Shown: positions 45,123 to 54,204 of the stretch, piece after piece
How the letters are laid out: each line of letters starts with the position of its first letter
Numbering within the stretch: position 1 is the stretch's first letter
DNA from: Paenibacillus sp. L3-i20
Lineage (GTDB): Bacteria > Bacillota > Bacilli > Paenibacillales > Paenibacillaceae
Direction: 5' to 3'
NCBI RefSeq assembly: GCF_022180385.2
Contig: NZ_BQME02000001.1
Location: 1,088,501 to 1,152,500, forward strand
Length of the DNA: 64,000 nucleotides
The notes under the pieces: generated by a model
The model's input: only the letters and a program-made list of their open reading frames with translations
The model's database searches: none
What the model was told of the DNA's origin: nothing
Made by a program: the position numbers and the translations under genes

Positions 45123-46103
45123 TTATTTGCTAACAAGGTATGTTTTTAGTTCATCCAATACTAAATTTGCAGAAATGATTCCGCCGGATGAATTCCAAAC
45201 ACCGTCATAAACTTTATGAACTTTGCCATTCTTCGCGACGTTAAGATTTTTCCACAACTCTTCTTGCTGCCATTCTTGTTCTGCTTTAACCGCTTCGCCT
45301 TTTTCATTATCATAAGTAAAGTAGAACAATACATCGCCATCCATTTCTGGAATACGCTCTTTACCTACATCTTCGGAAAACTCGGCTTTATCCTGTGTTG
45401 CAGGACGCTGCAAACCAACTTGCTTCAATATAACACCGGAGAAGGTATCATTATAATACATACGAACGATACCACCTGGATTGAAACGAACGATAGACAC
45501 TTTAGAGTTCACTTTATCTCCAAGTTCAGTTTTGAGAGTTTCAACTTTTTTGTCGAAATCACCCAAGTTCGTTTCGCCTTTTTCTTTCAAGTTCAACGCT
45601 TCCGCATACACCTTATAGTTGATCTTCCAATCGCCGCTTATACGCTCTGAGAAAACGGTAGGTGCGATGTCAGATAATTGTGTGTAAATTTTTTCTTGGC
45701 GAAACTTATTACCCAATATAAGATCAGGTTTTAGAGATGCTATCAGTTCAAGATTCGGTTGATTCTCGTCACCTAGCTGTGGCACATCTTTCAACTGCTC
45801 TGTCAGATGCTGATAGACAGGATCAAGTCCCCATGCCTTAACGATTCCTACTGGTGTAATACCAAGGGACAATACCGCTTCTGTTCCTTCATTCGTCAAT
45901 ACAACGATACGCTTTGGCGTTCCAGGAATTTTCGTTTCACCCATCGCATGCTTAACAGTATATGTTTCTCCTTCTTTTGTCCCTTCTTTTGCTCCCTCTT
46001 TATTCGATCCCTTGTCAGCAGCACAACCTGACAAAATGAGAGAAACTGCAACAATAATAGATAAAAATAAGCTAAAACGATGTTTCTGAACTAGCATTTT
46101 CAT
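45123..46103 (-). CDS. Siderophore-binding lipoprotein
   Basis: The 326-residue protein has a lipoprotein signal (FLSIIVAVSLILSGC, Cys anchor) and a FepB/BtuF-type PBP domain with the start TPKRIVVLTNEGTEAVLSLGI and TAPTVFSERISGDW-type regions. It captures ferric siderophore outside the membrane for the two permeases downstream. The ATG at 46103 with GGGAG five bases upstream is the real start; the longer frame to 46196 would run through the Fur box. Confidence 0.94.
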   Translation of the reverse strand: MKMLVQKHRFSLFLSIIVAVSLILSGCAADKGSNKEGAKEGTKEGETYTVKHAMGETKIPGTPKRIVVLTNEGTEAVLSLGITPVGIVKAWGLDPVYQHLTEQLKDVPQLGDENQPNLELIASLKPDLILGNKFRQEKIYTQLSDIAPTVFSERISGDWKINYKVYAEALNLKEKGETNLGDFDKKVETLKTELGDKVNSKVSIVRFNPGGIVRMYYNDTFSGVILKQVGLQRPATQDKAEFSEDVGKERIPEMDGDVLFYFTYDNEKGEAVKAEQEWQQEELWKNLNVAKNGKVHKVYDGVWNSSGGIISANLVLDELKTYLVSK

Positions 46104-46123
46104 TTCCGCTCCCTTTCCATTTA

Positions 46124-46144
46124 TGATAATGATAATTGTTATCA
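46124..46144 (-). promoter_or_regulatory. Fur box of the binding-protein operon
   Basis: TGATAATGATAATTGTTATCA at 46124-46144 contains overlapping 7-1-7 Fur motifs, 20 bases ahead of the lipoprotein start. It implies iron repression of uptake. Confidence 0.85.
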
Positions 46145-46285
46145 TGGTTAAGCTTAAAGGAATGATCCTTTCCCTACAATATCCGTATATATCCACTTAT
46201 TTGTCTTTTTGTATCATTGTCATGTCATTATTTGTCCATTTGTGTCTTCGCTTTCTCTCACCGTGATCGGCTTAAAAATGACAAA

Positions 46286-47515
46286 TTATTTACTGCTTGT
46301 TGCGACAGGTTGTCTCCAAATCATTTTCCGTCGAAACAACGCGAACCATAACAGCAGTAAACATAATAAACAAATCGATGCACTAACAAAAAACAGAGTT
46401 TCTCCTCCAAATGGCACAAGAAGAAGTGATGCGGTAAGTGGTGCGAGCAACTGCCCACCATTCTGAAAGACCATCGCCATGCTGTAATTAACATGCATTC
46501 GCCCTGTCTCGCTTGATTTAAATAACAACAATTCCATACTTGCTTGAGCAATGGCAAGCCCAATTCCGAATAAACAACGACTTACAATCATAAGTGTCAG
46601 TCCACCATCTATCCCTTGTAACACTAGGCTTACTGCAAGCAAAGGTAATGCACAGGTTAGTACCATACTCAAACGTCGCTCTGTAGTAAGCCGCTGAACG
46701 GCAAAAAAACATAAAACTGCCATCCCATTTGGAATGAGATAAAGAGCAGTTCCAGCCACCAGCGTAAGCTGTAAGTGTTGCTCGACATATACGGTAAAGT
46801 ATGGTCTTATCATATGAATTGCTAGATGGAATGCAAGCAGCGTTGAAGCTAATATTAAGATCATCCGGCGCAGCTTCCCACTTCCACTATTACTTTCGGA
46901 GGTTGCGGCTACTTCAGCAGTTGAGAGTAGGTCTCTCCCTGTCCGCTTTCTTCTAATCCCTCGCCATATAAACCAACAGAATAGAAATTGAAGCACATCT
47001 GTTGCAGCAATCCAAAAAAAGAGGAGCAGAGGTTTCTCCATAGAGAACATCGCTGCCCCAGCAAGACTAGATAAAATAATGGCCATATGATAGGCAACAT
47101 GATAGCTGCCAGTAGACAGCGCCATCTTCCCTACTCCAGCTGCTTCTACTAACAAGGGATATACAAACATATAACTGCTTTTGAATACAAGAAGAGCTAT
47201 CGTAATGACTAGAAACTGCTCAACACTACCTGCGAGTGCCATCATTGCGGTACAAATTGCTGTCCCTGCTTGTCCAACAAGCAGTAGATGCTGAACTGCA
47301 AACTTACGAGAAAGCAGCCCCCATAACGGAGAAATAAGAACGACTGTTAAACGACACACTAGAATATAAAAACCGGTATAGGTCAAATCTTCAACACCAA
47401 ACACTTTAGCAAAAAATTGCGGATAAAATGGTGACAAAAGTACTTCGCCAAAAATACTTAAAAAAACACAGCCTAACAAAACGGGTCGTGTAAGCGCACT
47501 TGTACGGCTCCCCAT
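46286..47515 (-). CDS. MFS transporter, probable siderophore exporter
   Basis: The 409-residue protein has about twelve membrane segments and the MFS pattern, with a central basic loop (RRKRTGRDLLSTAEVAATSE, about 187-206). It is the last gene of the siderophore biosynthesis operon, 6 bases after the monooxygenase gene, with TTTGGAG upstream. By position it should export the finished siderophore. Sequence alone does not exclude uptake of another substrate. Confidence 0.85.
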   Translation of the reverse strand: MGSRTSALTRPVLLGCVFLSIFGEVLLSPFYPQFFAKVFGVEDLTYTGFYILVCRLTVVLISPLWGLLSRKFAVQHLLLVGQAGTAICTAMMALAGSVEQFLVITIALLVFKSSYMFVYPLLVEAAGVGKMALSTGSYHVAYHMAIILSSLAGAAMFSMEKPLLLFFWIAATDVLQFLFCWFIWRGIRRKRTGRDLLSTAEVAATSESNSGSGKLRRMILILASTLLAFHLAIHMIRPYFTVYVEQHLQLTLVAGTALYLIPNGMAVLCFFAVQRLTTERRLSMVLTCALPLLAVSLVLQGIDGGLTLMIVSRCLFGIGLAIAQASMELLLFKSSETGRMHVNYSMAMVFQNGGQLLAPLTASLLLVPFGGETLFFVSASICLLCLLLLWFALFRRKMIWRQPVATSSK

Positions 47516-47520
47516 CCGAC

Positions 47521-48903
47521 TTACTGAACTCCAAATCGTTGGAACACATTACGTGAGCCGATTGCATACTTAGTTCTGCCTAACAAATCGTTAATAATAA
47601 CAGCATTGCGATATGCACCTAAGCCAAGATCAGGTGCACCGATGCCGTGTGTATGCAACTCACCATTCTGAACATAGATACGATTAGACGGGAGAGTATC
47701 CTCCACCATTTGCAGACGATAGTTTTCCGCTACTTCATAACGACCTTGCTCATCCCACTTAATCGTGTGATGAATACCTTTTAAGAAGGCAGGAACGTTA
47801 TATTTATAGCCCGTAGCCAAAATAACAACTTCACTCTTATGCTGAAATGGCTTTTCTTGCTCCCATTGCAAACATGACAGCGTATGTCTAACATGATTTT
47901 CGTCATTTTCCATCCCGATGCCATCTACACTACCCCTACTTTTCCCTACCTGTATCTCCTGAACTTTTGTTAGCGGCAGCATCGAGATCTCTTTGCCTGC
48001 ACCACATGCCGTTAAATGATAGAGTTCATCATAAATATCAGCAATAGTCACAGCACTGATCCCCTTATACAGCAAATGCTGGCTGTCCAGTATTTTATCT
48101 TTGCTCGCTTTTGGAAGCCCGTAGAAATAAGTACTATAGTCTGGTGAGAAGTGTTCTAATCCAAGCTTCGAGTACTCCATCGGGAAAAATCCTCTTGACC
48201 TTGTCATCCAGCTCAGCTCATAACCGAACTCGCGTTGTGACTTAAGCAAATCATAAAAAATTTCTGCTGCGCTCTGACCCGAACCTACAACCGTAATGGA
48301 CGATGATTTTTTACAATGCCCGCTCCGCTCCATATAGCGTGAAGAGTGAAAGATCGTATCCGATGCTATATTCTGCACTGAGCTAGGCATATGGGGAGTT
48401 GTTCCAATACCTACAACAATATCTCTCGCTAAATAAGCGCATCTATTTCCACTCTCATTCTCTACAACTGTAACTTCATATACGCTTTTCCCATCCTGCC
48501 AAGCTAACGTAATATCTACAACTGTTTGACCGAATTGACAACTATTCAGCTTACTTGCTGCCCACTGGCAATAATGGTTATACTCCTTGCGCGGAATATG
48601 AAACTTCTCGAAAAAATAAAATGAATAAAGCCTTCCCTGCTCCTTCAAATAATTTAAGAAACTATACGGGCTAGTTGGGTCGATCATTGTTACTAAGTCC
48701 GCCATAAAAGGAACTTGCAATGTCGTACCATCAATCAACATACCTTCATGCCAATGAAAATGCGTCTTTGACTCGATAAATAGCGCCTTAAGCTCATCAA
48801 TCCCATCAAGTAACGCTGCTAGTCCTAAATTAAAGGGGCCGATTCCTATTCCAATAACATCGTATATCTCACCAGATGACACTTGCTTATTATTCTGTAG
48901 CAA
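47521..48903 (-). CDS. Diamine N-hydroxylase (IucD/RhbE type)
   Basis: The 460-residue flavin monooxygenase of the lysine/ornithine hydroxylase family has FAD motif GIGIGPFNLGLAAL, NADPH motif VVGSGQSAAEIF and the ATGYKYNVPAFL C-terminal motif. In schizokinen/rhizobactin 1021 synthesis the homologue hydroxylates 1,3-diaminopropane, which the two genes at 51330 and 52826 would supply here. A TTG start directly abuts the stop of the acetyltransferase gene. Confidence 0.93.
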   Translation of the reverse strand: MLQNNKQVSSGEIYDVIGIGIGPFNLGLAALLDGIDELKALFIESKTHFHWHEGMLIDGTTLQVPFMADLVTMIDPTSPYSFLNYLKEQGRLYSFYFFEKFHIPRKEYNHYCQWAASKLNSCQFGQTVVDITLAWQDGKSVYEVTVVENESGNRCAYLARDIVVGIGTTPHMPSSVQNIASDTIFHSSRYMERSGHCKKSSSITVVGSGQSAAEIFYDLLKSQREFGYELSWMTRSRGFFPMEYSKLGLEHFSPDYSTYFYGLPKASKDKILDSQHLLYKGISAVTIADIYDELYHLTACGAGKEISMLPLTKVQEIQVGKSRGSVDGIGMENDENHVRHTLSCLQWEQEKPFQHKSEVVILATGYKYNVPAFLKGIHHTIKWDEQGRYEVAENYRLQMVEDTLPSNRIYVQNGELHTHGIGAPDLGLGAYRNAVIINDLLGRTKYAIGSRNVFQRFGVQ

Positions 48904-49515
48904 TTAGCTTCTCCTCCAACTCTTGCGATCACAAAATAACAATGCTGCTCGCTTATCAGGCAGATCTATATAATGCTGGAATTGATAGCCGCATTTTTCA
49001 AAGATGTACAACATCTTGTTATTCATCGCATCAGGCTCCGCCACTACTTTATCAGTTTCCTCATGCTGAAACATATAGTCTGTCATCGCTTGCAAAAGCG
49101 GCAATGCATAGCCCTTTCCGATATATGAGGTTGGTCCAATAAGAAGATGAACGCCTTGATCAGTAGACTTAGCTTCATAACAAGCCGCAATTACATCATC
49201 TGCGGCCCAGTAACATTCCCAATAACTCATTGGGATACCATCTAATAAGCCGATATATAACGTCTGATGCTTATCCGCGAGAAAAGCTTTCAGATGCCTG
49301 CTATAAGCCTCACGAGAAATTTGCAGGTTCCAATACTGCGAAACATGCGGCTGTTGATGCCATTCGTACAATCGATCGAAGTCTTCGTCATAGTTAACAC
49401 GGCGAAAGCTAATAACGGCTTCAATGCGACTGTCATATTTTTCGTAGACGATTCTCTGAGAGGTTTCACTAAGCGGCGATGATGTAGTACTGGATGCACT
49501 ATTCCGATCAGACAT
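48904..49515 (-). CDS. Hydroxylamine acetyltransferase (IucB/RhbD type)
   Basis: The 203-residue GNAT protein ends in the pattern of siderophore acyltransferases (SYIGKGYALPLLQAMTDYMF...EPDAMNNKMLYIFEKCGY). It would acylate the hydroxylated diamine to make the hydroxamate. It overlaps the upstream NIS synthetase gene by 8 bases and is followed immediately by the monooxygenase gene. Confidence 0.92.
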   Translation of the reverse strand: MSDRNSASSTTSSPLSETSQRIVYEKYDSRIEAVISFRRVNYDEDFDRLYEWHQQPHVSQYWNLQISREAYSRHLKAFLADKHQTLYIGLLDGIPMSYWECYWAADDVIAACYEAKSTDQGVHLLIGPTSYIGKGYALPLLQAMTDYMFQHEETDKVVAEPDAMNNKMLYIFEKCGYQFQHYIDLPDKRAALLFCDRKSWRRS

Positions 49516-51325
49516 ACGTCACCTTCTCCACTGCCAACAGGGGATTACGTATCGGAACATAAATGGACTGTGATTCCATAGCGCCAACCAATTCATCCAT
49601 ATCATAAAGACGCGTCAATAAATTTGCCTTGCACGGTAATGATTCCGAATGCAGCAAGCTGCTCAAAAACTGTGAAGGTTTCCGATCCATTTCTACAAAA
49701 TATTCCAACGTTGATCGAAGCTCGCTGAGCAATACTTGTTCACTAATTAGAGCAGCCGAGCCCAATCCATTAATAACTCCAAACATATGGTTAAAAATTA
49801 AATAATATCGGAACCTTTCATCCGCTACATGATCCTCGCATACGGTATGGCTGCTGCTGCTGACACCTGGCAATAACTCGTTTAACTGATCAAAGGTCGA
49901 TTGGCAGAAGTAGTAGCCTTGATTATCCCGATAATAGAAATGAGCAGGATATCCATTAACTAATCGTACAACGCTATTTTGTTGATGAGCCTCCAGAGCA
50001 ATACCATAGTTCAAATAAAGCCATACCATCGGCTTAAGAGAAACATCTAAATATGATCGGAACCACTTTAGGCTCACCTCGGCAACAGACAGATTTTCTT
50101 CAGCCGCTATTTTACGTATGATTGTTTCAATACGAGTTTTGTTGCCATATACAGCATCTTGGAATAACGATGCCGTCACATTCGTATCTTTCGCATCTAT
50201 TCCACGGAATGGATTATCACGCATAATCGTTTCAAACCCAGACTCCTCCGCATCATGAAGATGTACCGTTACAAAAGCGGGATCAGACAAAATTTCAAAG
50301 GATGGATACGCCTCCGCTAATCGCTCGCCAATTTCAGTATCCAGCAGCCGCTTCACTTCAACGCCGCGTTCAAGTTCTTTGTATTTATTGACCCGCAATG
50401 AATTTGTAATTTTAACAGGTATCGAGCCCTTAACCATAAAACTTGAATTTGGTTCATACACCGATCGAAGTGATGAAGTAGCACTGTATGCTCGTCCAGC
50501 GGTACCAATATCTTGTAACAAACCTTCTTTCATTAGTTGCTGTATCGGGAGTGATTTAAGTACGTGTTTTGCTTGGAGCGGGTGGAGCGGAATTAGCGTA
50601 TAATTGTCATCCATGCAATACTGCGATATAAACGCTCCATCAGTTACGCCATCACCAGCAAGTTCTTCTTTAATCCATGAAGTTGCTGATCGCCCAGGTA
50701 ATGCACAATCTTCTTTAACGATCGATTGATGTGCTCGGAAGTAATGGAGCTCGAAGCTGCCTTTTAACTCTGGAGAATAAATAGCACTCTCTTCATCAGA
50801 TATACCCTGACGGCTCTTAGGGGTAGGATGAATAAGATGCCCTAATAACAACGATTGCTCTGCCTGTAAAAAACTGATCTCCTCACCATATAGTTCATCC
50901 TCATCCCCGTCACGCCCTTCAATAAAACATTGGATCTGCTGACAGCTCTGGATAACTCGTAATACTAAATCGTCGTAACTAAGCTCTGATTTGGCTTCTA
51001 GTAATAAATCCTTTGCAATCATTGTTACTAGAAACAAATAATCTACTTCAAATGGCTCATCTCCGTTACCTGCGCTTGCGATAATCGGGAAATGGAACTT
51101 ATGTCTGCCTGTTAAAGAATAATATTGGATACCCGCATACAGTGTTATATTCAAATGGTTTAAATGGCAAATGAAATATGAATCTGCCATTACGACTTCT
51201 TTTAGTTTGAATACTATATTTGTTGATAACTCTGTACTTGGTTCACACTGTCCCGTTTCTCGTAAATAACAATTTAAAAAGCTTTGAATAGAGACTTGCT
51301 CCGCTAGTTTCTTTGCATCTATCAT
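49508..51325 (-). CDS. NIS siderophore synthetase, IucA/IucC family (first)
   Basis: The 605-residue enzyme has the IucA/IucC core (HPTPKSRQGIS; IPLHPLQAKHVL; TSSLRSVYEPNSSFMVKGSIPVKITNSLR is its signature region) and the FhuF-like C-terminal part (ALEAHQQNSVVRLVNGYPAHFYYRDNQGYY). Such enzymes activate citrate as an adenylate and couple it to an amine or hydroxamate. It corresponds by position to RhbC. It starts 4 bases after the decarboxylase stop. Confidence 0.94.
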   Translation of the reverse strand: MIDAKKLAEQVSIQSFLNCYLRETGQCEPSTELSTNIVFKLKEVVMADSYFICHLNHLNITLYAGIQYYSLTGRHKFHFPIIASAGNGDEPFEVDYLFLVTMIAKDLLLEAKSELSYDDLVLRVIQSCQQIQCFIEGRDGDEDELYGEEISFLQAEQSLLLGHLIHPTPKSRQGISDEESAIYSPELKGSFELHYFRAHQSIVKEDCALPGRSATSWIKEELAGDGVTDGAFISQYCMDDNYTLIPLHPLQAKHVLKSLPIQQLMKEGLLQDIGTAGRAYSATSSLRSVYEPNSSFMVKGSIPVKITNSLRVNKYKELERGVEVKRLLDTEIGERLAEAYPSFEILSDPAFVTVHLHDAEESGFETIMRDNPFRGIDAKDTNVTASLFQDAVYGNKTRIETIIRKIAAEENLSVAEVSLKWFRSYLDVSLKPMVWLYLNYGIALEAHQQNSVVRLVNGYPAHFYYRDNQGYYFCQSTFDQLNELLPGVSSSSHTVCEDHVADERFRYYLIFNHMFGVINGLGSAALISEQVLLSELRSTLEYFVEMDRKPSQFLSSLLHSESLPCKANLLTRLYDMDELVGAMESQSIYVPIRNPLLAVEKVTYV

Positions 51326-51329
51326 CCCT

Positions 51330-52826
51330 TTAACGAACCTCCTCTAAATGATATTGTCTACCGATCGTAATAATCTGATCGATGATGAATTGCAAATCGG
51401 CAATCGTTGTTTCCGGGTTTAACAAGGTAACTTTAAGACAAGCTCTCCCTTTATTCCGCGTTCGTGCTAATACAGCAACACCTTGTCCTAACAGTTCCTC
51501 TCGTAAATAGGCATTCAACTCATCGGACCAAGTGTCAGCATCATAGTGATCTGGTATATAGGAAGGAACATAGCGAAACACTACCGCATTTATCTCTGGC
51601 TCATGCAGTAGTTCGAACTGTTGATGCTCTTCCAATCGTCTTGCAAATTGTTCCGATAGCTCGATTGTGTAATCGATTATTTCCCCGAAAACATTTGTTC
51701 CGATATGCTGCAATGACATATACAACTTTAAAGAATCAAATCGTCTTGTCGTCTGCAACGACTTGCCAACTAAATTAGGTATATGTTCAGCTTCATCATG
51801 AGGGTTCAAATAATCTGCATGAAGTTTCATCCAACGGAAATTGTGCCGCTCTTTTAGCATAAATGCTCCGCAGCTTATTGGCTGATAGAACAGCTTGTGG
51901 AAATCTACTGTGATCGAATCAGCCAACTCAATCCCTGCCAGCTTCGATTGATGTTGTTTACTCAGCATCAGAGCTCCGCCATAGGCAGCATCAACATGCA
52001 GCCATAACTGCCGAGTATCTGCTATTGCCCTAAGCGATAGCAACGGATCAATACTTCCATAGTCCGTCGTTCCCGCTGTCGCAACGAGTAAAAAGGGAAT
52101 TAAGCCCTGGTCTTTTAAAGAATCAAGTGTTCGCTCCAGATCGACTGTGCACATACGATAAGTTTCGTCGGTTTTTACAGCTACAACCGCCTGCTGGCCA
52201 AGACCAAGCAGAGCAGCAGATTGTGCAATACTGAAATGTGCAGCTTCTGAGCACAAAATACGAAGCTTGCCCCCCTCCGGGGGCAAACCTTGTTGCTGAA
52301 CATTCCAATTAAATCGGTGAGCGATTGCGGCATCTCTTGCCAGCAACAGACCCATTAAATTCGACTGTGTTCCACCGCTTGTAAATACGCCATCGCTAGA
52401 CTCCGTATAACCAAACAACTCGCATAACCAGCGTATTAGTTGCTCCTCTACGAATGTTGCGGCCATACTTTGGTCCCAAGAATCCATAGATTGGTTTGTT
52501 GCTGCAATTAATAGCTCTGCCGCTATCGCTGCTATAAAAGGCGGGCAATGGAGGTGTGCAATACAAGTCGGATGTGTCACGACCGCCGAATGGCTAAGCA
52601 CATTTGAAGCAACACGTTCTATCACTGCTTCCAGACTTTGACCATACTCGGGAACCGTGTTGTTTTCCCTCCATAGTTCGCTTATTTGTTCAGGGGACAA
52701 GCCGCTGTAGGGCTTGTCCAATGAAGAAAAGCTGCGAATGATAGCCTCTTGTGCCATCCGAACAGAATCACGAAATTTTTTTTCGCTTTCGCTCTTCCTG
52801 GTTAGGAATAGCGGCTCGGTCCTCAT
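51330..52826 (-). CDS. ddc: L-2,4-diaminobutyrate decarboxylase (PLP, group II)
   Basis: The 498-residue PLP enzyme has the HVDAAYGGALML motif and the PLP lysine in ADSITVDFHKLFYQPIS, as in RhbB and Ddc-type DABA decarboxylases. It would yield 1,3-diaminopropane for the hydroxamate arms. The ATG shares one base with the stop of the aminotransferase gene. It could also accept diaminopropionate from the SbnA/SbnB pathway; sequence cannot tell. Confidence 0.9.
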   Translation of the reverse strand: MRTEPLFLTRKSESEKKFRDSVRMAQEAIIRSFSSLDKPYSGLSPEQISELWRENNTVPEYGQSLEAVIERVASNVLSHSAVVTHPTCIAHLHCPPFIAAIAAELLIAATNQSMDSWDQSMAATFVEEQLIRWLCELFGYTESSDGVFTSGGTQSNLMGLLLARDAAIAHRFNWNVQQQGLPPEGGKLRILCSEAAHFSIAQSAALLGLGQQAVVAVKTDETYRMCTVDLERTLDSLKDQGLIPFLLVATAGTTDYGSIDPLLSLRAIADTRQLWLHVDAAYGGALMLSKQHQSKLAGIELADSITVDFHKLFYQPISCGAFMLKERHNFRWMKLHADYLNPHDEAEHIPNLVGKSLQTTRRFDSLKLYMSLQHIGTNVFGEIIDYTIELSEQFARRLEEHQQFELLHEPEINAVVFRYVPSYIPDHYDADTWSDELNAYLREELLGQGVAVLARTRNKGRACLKVTLLNPETTIADLQFIIDQIITIGRQYHLEEVR

Positions 52827-54190
52827 TATGTGAGCACCTCCTGCGGCTTGCTCATTACAACTGCCTCAGCCTCAAGCACAGCATCATGGAATCTTTCACA
52901 AATTTGTTCCACATGCTCCTCAGTTATAATTAATGGCGGTAAGAAACGAACGACACTTCCATGTCTTCCACCTAGCTCTACGATGAGCCCTCGCTTAACA
53001 CATTCCAGCTGAATTCTTTTGGCCAACTCTGGATATGCGATGTAGCTGCCTAATTGATCTGGAGCTACATCCTTATTCACAATTTCGGCACCCAACATTA
53101 ACCCTAACCCTCTCACTTCACCAATGCAGCTTGTGCTCACTTGTATTGCTTCAAGCTTACGTTTAAAATAGCTCCCCATCACTTCTGCATGTTCTTCCAG
53201 CCTGTTCTCCCTTACAAATCGAATTGTCGCTAGGCCCGTTGCCATTCCTAGCTGATGACCACGGAAAGTACCCGCATGTGCACCCGGTTCCCAGCTATCT
53301 AAGCGTTCATCATAAACGATGACCGCTAGCGGAAGACTTCCGCCAATCGCTTTGGACAATACAACAACATCCGGCATAATGCCGGCGTGCTCAAGGGCAT
53401 AAAGCTTGCCTGTTCGACCCAAACCCGTTTGTACTTCATCTATAATGAGAGGAACATCTTGCCTTGTCGCAACTTCCCTAATGTTTCGCACCCATTCAAT
53501 TGGGGCAGGAATAACTCCACCTTCACCTTGAACAAGCTCCATAATCATGCCTGCAGGTTTAAGGCACCCGCTCTCAGGGTCACTTAATACGTGATCGATA
53601 TAGCGGCTTGAAATCTTATGTCCTTGTTCCCCTATACCAAAAGGACAACGATAAGCGTAGGGATAAGGCATAAACTGCACATCCGGCATGAGGCCTGCTA
53701 CTTTACTTTTCGGATTCAAGTTTCCCGTCAAGCTGAGAGCACCATTCGTCATGCCATGATAACCACCATGGAAAGACATCATGCCTCTCCGGCCCGTTGC
53801 AGTCTTAACTAACTTTACCGCTGCTTCAACAGCATCTGCCCCTGACGGTCCACAAAATTGAATTTTTGCTCTTGAAGCAAACTCATACGGCAAGCTGCTG
53901 AGAAGTTCCTCAACGAATTGCTCCTTCAGTGGCGTTGTCAGATCAAGTGTATGAAGCGGAAGACCGCTGTTTATTGTGTTATGAATCGCTTCTACCATAA
54001 CGGGATGATTATGTCCCAATGCTAATGTTCCAGCACCTGCCAAACAATCAATATAACTTTTTCCGTCCGCATCCTTAATCATCACACCTTGAGCATGTGT
54101 GATCGCAATTGGAATTTTGCGAGGATAGGATCGTGCGTTAGATTCTCTCATCGATTGCGAATTTAAATAATAGGAATTAGTATGCTCCAT
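52826..54190 (-). CDS. dat: Diaminobutyrate-2-oxoglutarate aminotransferase
   Basis: The 454-residue class III aminotransferase has IPIAITHAQGVMIKDADGKSYIDCLAGAGT at the N-terminus, FCGPSGADAVEAA cofactor site, DEVQTGLGRTG and the PLP lysine in VVVLSKAIGGSLPLA. Homologues (RhbA, Dat) make L-2,4-diaminobutyrate from aspartate semialdehyde. It couples directly to the decarboxylase (1-base overlap). AAGGGAG lies eight bases before the ATG. Confidence 0.94.
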   Translation of the reverse strand: MEHTNSYYLNSQSMRESNARSYPRKIPIAITHAQGVMIKDADGKSYIDCLAGAGTLALGHNHPVMVEAIHNTINSGLPLHTLDLTTPLKEQFVEELLSSLPYEFASRAKIQFCGPSGADAVEAAVKLVKTATGRRGMMSFHGGYHGMTNGALSLTGNLNPKSKVAGLMPDVQFMPYPYAYRCPFGIGEQGHKISSRYIDHVLSDPESGCLKPAGMIMELVQGEGGVIPAPIEWVRNIREVATRQDVPLIIDEVQTGLGRTGKLYALEHAGIMPDVVVLSKAIGGSLPLAVIVYDERLDSWEPGAHAGTFRGHQLGMATGLATIRFVRENRLEEHAEVMGSYFKRKLEAIQVSTSCIGEVRGLGLMLGAEIVNKDVAPDQLGSYIAYPELAKRIQLECVKRGLIVELGGRHGSVVRFLPPLIITEEHVEQICERFHDAVLEAEAVVMSKPQEVLT

Positions 54191-54204
54191 TAACTACACT
54201 CCCT

